Shown: piece after piece, positions 1 to 10,900 of the stretch
Numbering within the stretch: position 1 is the stretch's first letter
Layout of the letters: each line of letters starts with the position of its first letter
NCBI GenBank assembly: GCA_030674155.1
Contig: CM060335.1
Coordinates: 39,347,447-39,411,446 of the forward strand
Direction: 5' to 3'
Length of the DNA: 64,000 nucleotides
Origin: Stramonita haemastoma
Taxonomy: Eukaryota > Mollusca > Gastropoda > Neogastropoda > Muricidae
Translations under genes and position numbers: made by a program
The notes under the pieces: generated by a model
What the model was told of the DNA's origin: nothing
Database searches by the model: none
Seen by the model: only the letters and a program-made list of their open reading frames with translations

Positions 1-409
1 TGTTTAGTGGCTGCCCTACCTATTTTTTCATTTATACAGCCTCTCAGACTCAATAACCTGTTAAACTAATGTCAGAGATACTACTCTCATTTGGACTCTT
101 ACCTTATAACTCAAACAGGTGACATTTGGTGCTTGGCCAAAACGAAAGTTCAGGCCACTAGTCTCCCATTGAAAACGAGAGATCATAAAGGCTGTTAAAT
201 CTCTCATGATCAAACCAATGTAATGTTTGTTTTCTTTGATTTCAGTCAGCAGATCAGTGTGTATAGGCTTTTAAGTTTTATGCTAGTCAACAAGTTTGTA
301 GTATATTGTCTGATGATGTGTAAACAGTAAAGGTAAAAGTGTTCCCATAACCTGTGTGTTTTGTTGGGGAATGAGGTGCTACTGCTGTCAGAGACCTCAA
401 CTTGTCTTA

Positions 410-925
410 CGACCAGCATGAAACATCTTGAGGGTGGCGCCCATTTCCTTGCTGCTTACCTTCCTTGTTCCTATATTATATGTTTTGTTTTTTTTTTATT
501 CATAAATTTGTTTTATATTGAGGATAATAGAATAAGCACTCATGTGCATTTTTACATCCACAGATCCAGTCCCTGTGTGTATAATGCAGTTTTGTAAATT
601 TTGTCATCTGTTTCCACCGGCACATAATGGCCTACTCTTTCAAAAGGCTGAACAGGGTTTAACATGTGCGCAAGATGTTCTTCGTGCGTTCACACACACG
701 GGACCATCGTTTAGTCTCGTCTGAAGGACTTTTGGGAAGAGTGGAGTCTGCACTGATTTTAACTCCAGGGGAAAATGTCCCCATATACAGGATTTTAGCT
801 GGGTCGTCAGATTGTGAGCGCAATGTTTTAACTACCAGGCTATCCCGCAGGTACCCATTTACAGCTGGGTGAACTGTGGGACAGTACTGAAGCCAAAGCA
901 CATGAACAGTCACCCATGAGGCATG
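410..925 (-). mobile_element. Nested retroposons: SINE family A (497-851) inserted in a family D repeat
   Basis: The outer repeat is split: its left part (410-480, ggtggcgcccatttccttgc) and right part (848-925, ggtacccatttacagctggg) are adjacent in an uninterrupted copy at 60190-60420. Between them sits a family A SINE read on the - strand, with tail sequence (attgaggataatagaataag) at the low end and a degenerate tRNA-like head (actaccaggctatcc) at the high end. Confidence 0.75.
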
Positions 926-1021
926 ACATGTACATTGTATCTGTGCGCAAATAGTATTTCAACTTTTGTCTTAAGTTTTAGCCTCTTTTCATAAATAATG
1001 CAGGGGTGCTTTTTGTTTCAG

Positions 1022-1074
1022 ATCGGACATATCTGCGTTTAACAGAACAGGAATTCACAATGCTGCCTCATGAT
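1022..1074 (+). CDS. MMGT1: EMC5 exon (RTYLRLTE motif)
   Basis: The exon is preceded by a pyrimidine-rich tttgtttcag acceptor and followed by a gtaagt donor. The first two bases complete a split codon, which would be His if the upstream exon ends in C, as expected from the conserved H-R-[ST]-Y motif. The remaining 17 codons read RTYLRLTEQEFTMLPHD. Confidence 0.88.
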
Positions 1075-2585
1075 GTAAGTTCTTTGATAGAATCACAACT
1101 AGTGTATACAGTATAGTATATTATGTGCATTTTCAGATTTTGTTTTCAAGAAAAAGTGATTAAAATCCTGTGTCAAAATAACCTGTGTGTGTGTGTATAT
1201 ACATGTGTCATTGTGTGTTTGTGTTTTGTTTTCAAGAGGTTTGGACTTTTATTTTTTGGTTCCATATTGTGTTTAGGGTGTTTGGTTTGGGGGTCTTTCT
1301 TTTGTTGTTTCAGGATTTTTATTTGGGGAGGGTATTGAAGTGGAGGGGGAGGGGGTCTATCAAAAGGTGAAGAAGGTAAAAATTGCATAGATTTTATAGA
1401 AAATGTCAATAGCACACTCAGTGCCCCCACATGTTACTGTTTCTCAGTTATTGTTAGGTGATACTTAGTTATTTGACCCAAAGCCTGTGGAATAAAACAG
1501 GTAAAGAAAAGTACCTGATAGTGATACATTGTGCCTGCTCAGTTTTTGCTGTATTTCAAATTGTGGTGGCCTTTTTTATGTGTTTTGTTGTGTGTGTGTT
1601 GGTTTTTTTTCATTCCTTGGCTAGAGCTTTGAGGTTTGCAAATGGTGATATTATATAATATATTATTGTTTTTACCCACCATTAAGGTAGCCACATTCTG
1701 ATTTCAGGGATGATGTCTAAACACAGCACTTTCAATTTTTCATCTGTCCCTGCTGGCATGAATGGCCTATACTTCCAAAAGGTAAAAGCGGTTTTTAACC
1801 TGTGCGCAAGATGTTCTGCGTGTGTTTGCACACAGGTTCTCAGTTTATAGTCTCATCCAAAGGACTTTTGGGGAAGTGGGATCAGTACTGATGTAAACTC
1901 CAGGATAAAATTCCTTTTTTAAAAAAAAAGGGCACCTCTGTGGTGGATTTCATTTACTGTTGTCTTGGCTTTCTTTCATGAGTCTGTCCTTTCCTTGCAT
2001 GTGCAGATTTTACTTCAGTGTGTGCTGGGGCTGCTGATCACCTGCTACGGGGTGGTGAATGTGGCTGGAAACTTCAGGAATTCGAGCAAGCTCAGAACAG
2101 GAGACAAAGTGAGTGCCAACAAAGACCTTATCCTACAAAAAAAAAAGAAAAAAAAGACTTATCCTTGCTTGCTTGCGAGCTACCCTCCTTTTCCCAGACT
2201 CATTGAGATGTCTCTGATACAGTGATATGGGGGTTTTACACTGAAGTGTCAGGCAGAGTTATGGGCAAGTTGAATGTGGCAGACTCCATCTTTCTTCAGT
2301 CTGCAGATTGCATCTTTGATGTATTTATGCCATCCATGCCACCTGTCATAGCTGGCTTACTCTTCTGCAAAAGATTAGGGGGGGGGGGGGTGTGGGGGTG
2401 GTTTTTAGAAAGTGTGCTCTACTAGACATACTGTCTGCATTTGCACATGTTCAGGACCTCAGCTTAAGAGTTTTGTCTGAAAGACGTGCAGAAGAAAGGA
2501 GTCAAAACTAGTGTTGACTCGAGTGGAGGAAACATCAATGCAGGCATCACACCCACTGGAACCAACCCCCTTTACCTAGTCTAAT

Positions 2586-2622
<37 letters not shown>

Positions 2623-3389
2623 TTCTTCTTGATAAATTCCTGTGTGGTTTCACCTTCACCTGTCCCGTAGACCCGTGGACCATGGGGGCACAACTGAAGA
2701 TTTTGCAACCAGCTTCCTCCTCTCCCTATGTTTTCTGTGTGGTTTTACCAATGATTAAATCTGTTGGTTGTGGACAGTATTCCAACAGGCTCTTTGTCCA
2801 GTAATGGAGGTTTGCTCTTTATTTACAAATAGACATGACAATATCCCTCCCCTAAAAAAAAAAAATATGTATATTAATGATGGTGAGTGCTGGCTAATTA
2901 TAATATGCAGCATTCTTGATTGCCTTGTTGTGGAGCATCATATCATGCATAATTTATGGACAGGCTCACATTAACATCCATGAGAGTGTATTTCCTCTGA
3001 AATACATTTTCAAAAGTATTCAGAGCAAAGTGTGTTTCTAAACCACCGTATCTCTTGTGAAGCTTTTGAGTGCGGTTGCCTGCATGGCAAGGTACTTGAA
3101 AATTCAAACAGCCATGCCGACAAACTTGTCATTCAGTGTGTAGCATTTACGCAGCCAAGCTATGGTCTCTCTCACAGTGATTTGCAAACTGTGAGGAGTG
3201 AAAGAGAGGGCAGGCATGTTGTGGGTGACCACCAGTGTTTTTTTCTTTTTTTCATAAAAAAAGTGATCTTTCAGAGTGGCATTTTCTTTTCTGTTGTGTG
3301 TGTGTTGCAGAACTTGGGACATGCTGAGTAACCGTGGTGGTTTTAACATCTTCCACCATCGTGGTAAAGCCATGTTCAATGGAATCTGA
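1022..3389 (+). CDS. MMGT1: EMC5 / MMGT1 (ER membrane protein complex subunit 5), 3' part of gene, three exons
   Basis: Three exons (1022-1074, 2007-2108, 3311-3389) with canonical GT-AG borders encode a protein that matches EMC5/MMGT1 from its conserved RTYLRLTE motif to its C-terminus. EMC5 is a small two-helix subunit of the ER membrane protein complex, which inserts transmembrane helices; it was earlier described as a magnesium transporter. Visible here are the end of the lumenal loop, the second membrane helix (ILLQCVLGLLITCYGVV), the VAGNF motif and the cytosolic tail ending in FNIFHHRGKAMF. The first exon, coding for the N-terminal helix, was not found in bases 1-1021 and probably lies upstream. 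The third exon must be read one base out of phase with the second to give the conserved tail, so either the sequence has an extra base or this copy is damaged. The family assignment is strong; the intact reading frame is not. Confidence 0.88.
1615..1725. repeat. Dispersed repeat family B copy in an EMC5 intron
   Basis: It shares ggctagagctt, accattaaggtagccacatt and ctgatttcagggatgatg with the other family B copies, and abuts a family A copy. Confidence 0.7.
1735..1915 (-). mobile_element. SINE family A, diverged copy in an EMC5 intron
   Basis: It shares tgtgcgcaagatgttctgcg, tctcatccaaaggacttttg and actgatgtaaactccagga with the near-complete copy at 43290-43648. Tail and head are eroded. 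Confidence 0.7.
2007..2108 (+). CDS. MMGT1: EMC5 exon (second membrane helix)
   Basis: The exon is 34 whole codons between gtgcag and gtgagt. It codes for a hydrophobic helix (ILLQCVLGLLITCYGVV), then VAGNF and a short polar linker ending TGDK, collinear with human MMGT1. Confidence 0.9.
2335..2535 (-). repeat. Possible highly diverged SINE family A fragment
   Basis: It has the same order of weak matches as family A (gtcatagctggcttactctt, ctgaaagacgtgcag, actagtgttgactc) and is interrupted by a 13-base G run. Confidence 0.3.
2587..2622. repeat. Poly-C tract (36 bases)
   Basis: An uninterrupted run of 36 C between EMC5 exons, the longest single-base run in the window. Confidence 0.97.
3311..3389 (+). 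CDS. MMGT1: EMC5 last exon, out of phase by one base with the previous exon
   Basis: After a long gt-rich tract ending ttgcag, the conserved tail TWDMLSNRGGFNIFHHRG is read from base 3312, and the stop TGA is at 3387-3389. The upstream exon ends in phase 0, so the first A at 3311 is surplus. Read strictly as spliced, the frame gives six foreign residues and then a stop. Human MMGT1 has K-T-F-D at this junction, which fits K|T-W-D without the extra base. A one-base insertion in the assembly is the simplest explanation. Confidence 0.8.
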
Positions 3390-5710
3390 GAAGTGGGCTG
3401 GCCAAGTTTTGTCATCTTTCAGCTGAAGAACCAGGCCAGGACACGTGACCTTAACAAAGACCGAACTCTTTCTGCATGGCAGCCAACTGAAAGACGTTTT
3501 GGATCTGGAAGATGATAGTATTAATGCATAACAAAAGAGTATTGTAAAGTAGTCGATTCTTGTATGAAGATCTTCAAGTCTGGCTAACCAAGTAGTGTCC
3601 ACATAATTTGTTAAAATTAGGATTGTGTTAAGATTTTAAAGAAAAAATAGAATTTTATTTTTTATGGAATATTGCTGCCAGTTTCTCTCAATGCATGCTA
3701 CATACTCAGAAAAAGTGTTTTGACCTTAGCATTCACAGTGAAAGGGAAAAGAGCGTACCAGTATTACGCTGATGGGCTTTTTTTAATTTTTTTTTTTTTA
3801 TCGTGACGTTTGGTTTGTGATCAGTAAATAGGATGATGATTTCAGTTTTAAGGAACTAGTTTTGCAATCTGTGTGATGTTTTATTACTGATGTTACTTGT
3901 GAAGGTTTAAAACCATGTTTATTATGTAACTGCAGCTTTGTGTTGTCCTTCAGTGTAGTGTGTTGTGTGTGCATCTTTGTTGTATTAGCTGGCGATGTCT
4001 CCAAAACCTCCACAATTCCCCCCACCTCCCCCCTCCCCTGCCCTCAGGCTTTTGCTAGGCTAACAAAATATGTCAGAGATGTTGCTGCTTGTATTTGTAA
4101 ACTCAGTGTTTTAATGTTGTTGTGCCATCTTAATGATTTAGTGTAGCTAAGTGTAGTTGTATCCTTTGCATTACTACACTGTCAGGAAAGGGGGGGGGGG
4201 GGGGCGGGTCCTGATGGGGTAACCTAGGACAATATGTGCACCTTACACAACAGATATCGCTAAGAGCTATGGAGGGAGGCCAGTGTCAGTAGAAAAATCT
4301 ACCTTGTTTGGTATCTGTGTGACTTGCATGACAAAAGGAAAATAGGCTGCCAACTCTCTTGAGAGCAGCTTATTGTGCCTAATCCAATTTAATCTGTTAG
4401 GAAAGGAAGGGTGGTCTGGTTATTCTGGTTTCAGCTGTCCCAGAGGCAATGCTGTGAGGATTATTTATCCAATACCACATCTGTGTAAACATTGCTTGAC
4501 CAGTGGCCTGGTTCATTTTGCTGGTAAACCCTTGGGCACTTTCTGGAAGGTTGAGGTGAAGTTCAGCTAAAGCAAAATGGAAATGCAAGCTAGAATTTTT
4601 TCAATATTATCTTTGTCGCAGCTTATCCAAGATAGGCATGCTGAGCAAGACTGCATTCTCTTTCTTTATTTTGGTGCTGTAGTGGATGCAACATGTCAGG
4701 GTGTGTATTGATGTCAAGTTGTACGTGTGTGTATCAAGTTGCTTGCATTCCAAGTGATGACATCAAGGAGTACATGGTGAGAATGGTGCAGTGTACATTT
4801 TTTCCTAAGCAGAGTTCTTTACAAGGAATGTGAGTGTCTTTATATTTGGATTTGCTCTATTCTCTTATGTCCCTGAACACTAATATAGTAATAATAACTA
4901 TATTGTGTGTACATTCTTCACGTTCACCATACCGATATCCCTTTGTGCGTTGTGGTTTTTCAGGCCTTGTCTTAAGACTAATGCAGGAGTTTAAAGAAAT
5001 TTACTTTGGGCAACACAATCCATGCAAATGCCATGTAATACTCCTTTTTTTCTGTGGCAATTGTTTTCTGCATGTTGTCAAAGAACTGGAGGTGAAAAGT
5101 TAAATAGTTTTTGCATCAAAAGTACCTTCCTATGAACCAGGATTCATAACCTTGGCTAGTTGACACTTTTAGCTCCTCGAACAAAAGGTGCCCAGATCCC
5201 ATCTTCAAAGTTCCCAGTGCATATGAGAGCATCCATGTAGCACACCATCAGTAGAAGCTTCAGGTCATTTCAGTTGCCTTAGTTTTACCAATCACTTTTG
5301 GAAAAGCACCTTCACAACTTTTAATTTTTCCTAGTTTATCTCGGATTGTACACTCTCATGCCCCCAGAGAGAACAAGAAACGAGTTGTGGAATAGCTTTC
5401 AGCTTCTCTCCAGTCCAAAGTTGAAGTTTATCTCTCTATCCTTCAGAGTTCATCTTGTCTTTCCAAACTTTACTGTAAGACTGTTCATGAAGCAGTCAGA
5501 GAGATAAGTGTGTGTTTTGTGTGTGTGTGTTTTGTTGTGGTTGTTTTTTTTATACTTTATTCTTTCTGGCACAATGTATCTGCAAGTATGTGTATGTGAG
5601 TGAGTGCACATATATAGATATGCGTGTCTGTGTGTGCATGAGGTGAAAGTGGCATTTGAGGTCCATGCATTCAGACCAAAGTTGTGAGAGAAATAAATGT
5701 TTGGAAAAAA
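3390..5710 (+). other. MMGT1: Probable EMC5 3' UTR and downstream flank
   Basis: There are no convincing coding segments. The sequence is AT-rich and ends near an AATAAA at 5692-5697, followed by GT-rich sequence at about 5730. A UTR of about 2.3 kb is an inference from the lack of an earlier canonical signal. The stretch includes a 15-base G run (4190-4204). Confidence 0.4.
5692..5697 (+). terminator. Candidate poly(A) signal, EMC5
   Basis: This is a canonical AATAAA on the + strand with a GT-rich region about 35 bases downstream. It is the best-placed signal between the EMC5 stop and the opposing gene's 3' end. The assignment is inferred from position. Confidence 0.4.
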
Positions 5711-5945
5711 AATGAGATCAAGAACTGTACGCGTGTTTTTCATCCAGTGTTTCCGATCATCTCTCATACTCCAGTTTCATAAAGGGCTCAAGCAAACTCT
5801 TTCACTGTCTGCATTCCTGTATGGTTGCTAGGATTTGGATGAGTGCACACTTCTGTGTGTGGAGGAGGGGTATGTTGAATGTGTATGTGTGCTTCTTGGT
5901 GATACGAGTGCACAAATTTTAGTGTAGACAATTATTCATGTGCTT

Positions 5946-5979
<34 letters not shown>

Positions 5980-6087
5980 ATTCTTTCTTCCATTCATTAT
6001 AAGTATGCATGCAAGTCTGATCATACACCCCCCTCAAAACGTATAGAAAAAACAAAAACCATACAGCGCATTTGTTAGCAGAAATTT

Positions 6088-6093
6088 TTTATT
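6088..6093 (-). terminator. Candidate poly(A) signal of the mitochondrial carrier gene
   Basis: TTTATT on + reads AATAAA on -. It lies about 1.86 kb past the carrier stop codon and is followed on the - strand by a GT/T-rich stretch, as expected downstream of a cleavage site. With the EMC5 signal at 5692 this leaves under 400 bases between two converging genes. Confidence 0.5.
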
Positions 6094-7951
6094 GAAAAAA
6101 GATGCACCATAGTTAAGACTTTCATCAAAACAAAGCATAATTTGATTAAAACCCAGGCAAATTAAAAAGATGTCTGGTATACAGTAGGAACAGAAAAAAA
6201 GCAAAAATATTGCAAAAGAGTTGTTGGGAAATATTCCAGTAGGGAAAATTTCCCCTTCTGAGAAGTTAACAGCAGTACAGAAACTTCTGCTGCCTATTAG
6301 TTACTTTACAGGTGAGGGTAAAATGATACAACTACAAGACCAAACGCACAGTTAAGACTAATAGCCAAAATTTAAGATTGTGGATATTGTTTCTTTGATT
6401 TTTTTTCCTAATCCACACCACACACATCAATAGCTGATGCAAAAATATGGTATAAATCTGTTTGCAAAGACAAGCACCATCCACAAACTAAAAAGGCTTA
6501 CGAAACAGGTTAAGGTTAAACTACCTTTTGCTACATGAAAAAAATCTGCAGATCTAAATTTTGATCCCAATAGTCGCTCCACTGTGGAGGAGAGAAGGGA
6601 ACTGCCCTCTTTACTTGAACAGTCACTCCTCTGAACATGAAAGAAGAAATAAAAGTCAATACAGCAAAAAGATGGAAAATGAAAGAAAAAAGTAGACAAA
6701 ACAAGAAAAAATAAAATCAATGTTTTTAAGAAGGAAAAAAAAGGGAACCAGCCAACCCTCAGCTGTGTGTTACCCAAGTCAAAATCAAGACAGAAGTCCA
6801 GTAATATAGTCATTTAAAAACCTCAAGTATGGAGGTACGTACAACTCCACAGATCCATAGTGCATCTCCACCACTTTCACACATGTTATGTTGTTCCCTC
6901 AGTCACACACACAATCTCACATCCTTCACTCTCACATACTCAACTTCATTTACCACCATCAAGCTCGCATTTCCATTTTCTCTTAAATTCATTCATTCTC
7001 CTCTATTTTCCAATTACACACAATTCTGCTGTTGACACAAACCAAGGGTTGCCTGCCAAAATGAACGACCTGTATATCAAAATTACACAGGTGGCTCCTT
7101 TTGGCAATCATCTCTCAAAGGAATAGCCCAGCATTCATTCAACCAGCTTGCTAGCCAGGCATTCTCACACTTGTCACACAATGAGATATGTAAGTAGAGT
7201 ATTTACACATGGGTTGACAACTACACTCCCGACACACACACACACACACACACACATTCTCTTCCGTATGAGCAGTGCCTGATGAGTGGGTAGTGGACAG
7301 AATACTGACAACAATGAAATAAATCTTTATCATGGCATCCAGTGGTTATTCTTCCCCCTGTACCTTTTACTGTGAAACTCTGGTTTTGGTTTTTAACACC
7401 TCCACTGTCCAGAGTCAATGCCCTATTTTTTTATAAATCATACATTTTACCCCAGGAGAAAAACTAAACTGCCCCCACCCACCCTTTATCTCTTTACTTC
7501 AGCCCCCCCCCCCCCCCCTCCCAACACTTCCCCTACTGTAACTAAATGATGAGGTAAAACGGGCAAAGGATTAGCCTCTAGCATATGTTAACCCATCTTT
7601 CCCATCCCACAACACTGGTGTTTCAGTGAAAAGTAAACCATACCACTGGTCTATCACAGACATTGGCTTTTTAAAAAAAAACCTCTCTTGGCTTTATTTA
7701 CCCTGTGCCTTGCCTCTGATTTCTTCCCTCCAGCTGTACCCTGCCAACACTGGGTGTACATGTATACACCCGGTTTGACGGGCAGAAGGAACTTGGGGCT
7801 GATTCAGTGCACGGTCACAGTAACAAGAGATCCACAAACAGCTTCCACAGGCGGGGAAACTTGCAGCCAGGTCCTACAGGGTGTTGTCAGCTGGGGGCCG
7901 TTGCGCTGAACTGGAGCACGCATCTGTCCACAGGCAGGCAGGCAGGCAGCC
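6094..7951 (-). other. 3' UTR of the mitochondrial carrier gene
   Basis: No other exon or gene is recognisable. The segment is AT-rich, with a CA repeat at 7231-7256 and a 16-base C run at 7503-7518. It is assigned as UTR because it lies between the carrier stop codon and the AATAAA at 6088-6093. Confidence 0.5.
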
Positions 7952-7990
7952 TCAGTACGTCTTCTTCAGATGCTCGTAGGTCATGAAGAA
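7952..7990 (-). CDS. SLC25A30: Carrier exon 11: C-terminus [12 protein letters not shown] and stop
   Basis: This is a 39-base terminal exon after an ag acceptor (rc of 7991-7992). It codes for [12 protein letters not shown] and TGA, the expected end of helix 6 (FFITYEQLK in human SLC25A14). Confidence 0.92.
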   Translation of the reverse strand, partial: FFMTYEHLKKTY

Positions 7991-10900
7991 CTAGTTCTGG
8001 TCAAGGAGCAATACTGCTGCCAGAAACTTGGGGGGGAGGTCAATCACATTTGCACAAACTAGATATCACTTTTTTCCTACAAACTGGCAGAGTAAAGAAA
8101 GAGTGAAATCACAGTAACCCTGGCAACAAATGCATGATTTGAGGCATGTGACCTATGCACCAGAATGGGGAGTATGGCAGAATACAGGTTGAAAGAAATA
8201 ACAGGCTGCACCAGTGACATCAGCCCCTTTGTTTTAACTGAACATTCCCATTGAAAAAAAGGCTTTGAAAAAGTTAACATACACACACAAGCCACTAAAC
8301 ACTGCAAAATAGTCATCAGGAAATTTCAAGAATTGTCCACTATTCTATCTCTCTGTTTCGTCTCTCCTTACCCTTCTATCATCTCTCTTGCTTGTTTTCT
8401 ACCTTCATTATAGTCCACTGCCTTTTTTCAAACAACACTCTGTTTTCATTATAATGACAGTTTTCCTGTGTTTTTTTTTTGTTCTGGTGACCAAGTGGTG
8501 ATACTTAGACACTAGGATGGTCACAGGATGTCCATTCTGCGGTGGTATTTGCCCATGTGGCACTTTTTTAATGTATATTTTGTACTTTGAAAAGCTTATT
8601 TTCCTTTTTTACATCTTTTTTTTTTTGGTTATCTGAGGATGATAAATTAAACGGAATGGCTGACATCCTCAGCAAAGTCTGGTTTATTCGCCTTAAGAAA
8701 TGAAATAATTTAGGTACTGTGTCATTTAATGTTGGGTATTTTTTCAGATGGACGGTGATACATATTTGAAAGTATTAGGGAGTGTTGGTTTTGAACCTGA
8801 AGTTGAAAGATACTGGAGCCACTGAAACTGAATGAAGTGACAGCCCTGATATGGCTTTCGTGGTCAGCAGGGCTATAAACAATATGGTATGGTAATCAGG
8901 AACCCTTAACTTTCTGTGCAAAGAGAAAGATTCTGACCTGTGGGTGCCAAAAATTAAAACAAAAACTTTCAGAAATTTGCTTGTCAAAGGATACGATGAT
9001 GTTCCAGGGTCCCAGACGCAGCCAGTTGGGGATGAAACCTTTGTAGAGAGCCATCACTCCTTCCGTCTTCACAGTCTGAACACACACACATACAAATATT
9101 CTATCAAACATCGCACTTCCATGAAGATGACACCCAATCAAACAGCTGAGAAAAAATATTTACATACAACTAAAGACCTATGCTAAAAATTAAAAAAAAT
9201 TTTAATTGAGAATCTCTCAATATTGGGCTTGGCCTTCTAATTTTGCATTGTTACAAAAATTATTGCAAAAACCAGAAGTGGATGAAAACAAGTGCATATA
9301 ACCAATTACAACTGCTCAATCATTTTGCTAATGGTTTATCAAAGATTCCTTTTTTTTCAAAGGAACCCCCCCCCACCAACAAAAAACCTCTAGAAACTAA
9401 AATCTTTCAATGACAGCAAACAATATTAACACTACAATTTCTGTCTTGATCATTTCAAACTAGCCCTCAGACCACAATGAAAAAAGGTCTGCTCGGGCTG
9501 AACTAAAGGGCACATTCTTCCCGATCAAACCAAAAAAGAAAACGCCACCATACATGCCCCTGCACGCAGACAGACACACTGACTGACCTGCAGCACACAG
9601 TCCATGGAGGAGGAGTAAATGACCTGCACCGCCCCTGAGGAGGCAGGGTTCACCTTCAGCTTCCTCTGGTTCATCATGCGTGTCTGCAACAATCCAAAAC
9701 GGGTCCGTGTGAGGCCCGGGCCGGCCAGAGGAGTGCGTCCATCCTCACATGGTGCACACAGAGGACAACATGGAATGATGACGGCAACGATGATGAGGAG
9801 GATGAGGTGGACAATGAGGTGACAGGGGGGACGGTTTGGGGCCTGCTACACACGGCGGCAGGCTGTGGTCGCGACTCTTGGCTCAGTTTTTGACGTCTGT
9901 GTTGCTGGCTACCAACCAACGGTGCTTAACTTCTCTGTGTTGGCTTCTTTTTTTTTTTTATAAATCACAAAGTGCTGGAACTGTTCTGTAACTATTCATT
10001 TCCTGAGTTTTAGTGGGGGGTTTTTCAGAGGCCAGTAAAATCACAAAGCACTGGAATAGTTCTGTACATTCATTCTGAGTTTTAGTGGGGTGGGTGGTTC
10101 TAGGCCATAAAACCAACAGGCTTTTTTCATTTTATACCCAAAATGTTCATGTAATTCATCTACTTTTTTGTTTTGTTTTGTTCATAATGGTTTTTTTCAA
10201 CTCTGAATATCTCTATATGTATTGTTCTGACAGATTTGTTATAAAAGCACATTTTGTACAGGAAAAGCAGGTCTGATCCTCAAATAACATCTCTGAAGCA
10301 AATGTTCTCACTTTGGGTTTTTCAGGTTGATTTTTAATAGCCATTAGTCCCATTGGTTCATCAGAGGAAATATTCCATTTCATATCTATTTTCACTGCAC
10401 TGCTAGGAAATTGTTCCAATTGTCTTTTATCACAACTGACCTCCAAGGCTTTTCAGTCATGCATGGAGAACAACCACAAAGCTCTCTAAAAACAATGCTG
10501 TTCATCTCAAAATGGGCTGTGCTTCACTCGAGGACAGCCTTTTTTACTTCTTTCTGTCCAGCAACATCTTGTTAGCACACCAACACATTACTACAGTAAA
10601 GACAAGTCAGACCACAGCCTACCTGAGTAGCCCTAAACTCTTATCGTTTCTGAAGTTTATTATATCTTTTCCAACAACCAACAGCTTTTTTTTTTCTCTC
10701 TCTCTCCAAAACTGGTAACTATTTTTCCACAAATGGTAAGTCAACTTGTTCATATTTTTTACTGACTAGATTTTAAAATCTGAAAATTCCTCAACTATTT
10801 GACCTCATGCATTTGAAGTTTGTTTTTTTAAGAAAAGAACATGCTATAAGCTATTCAACTTTCATGGCGACATTTTAGGACATCTACTTCTTTTTTTTTT

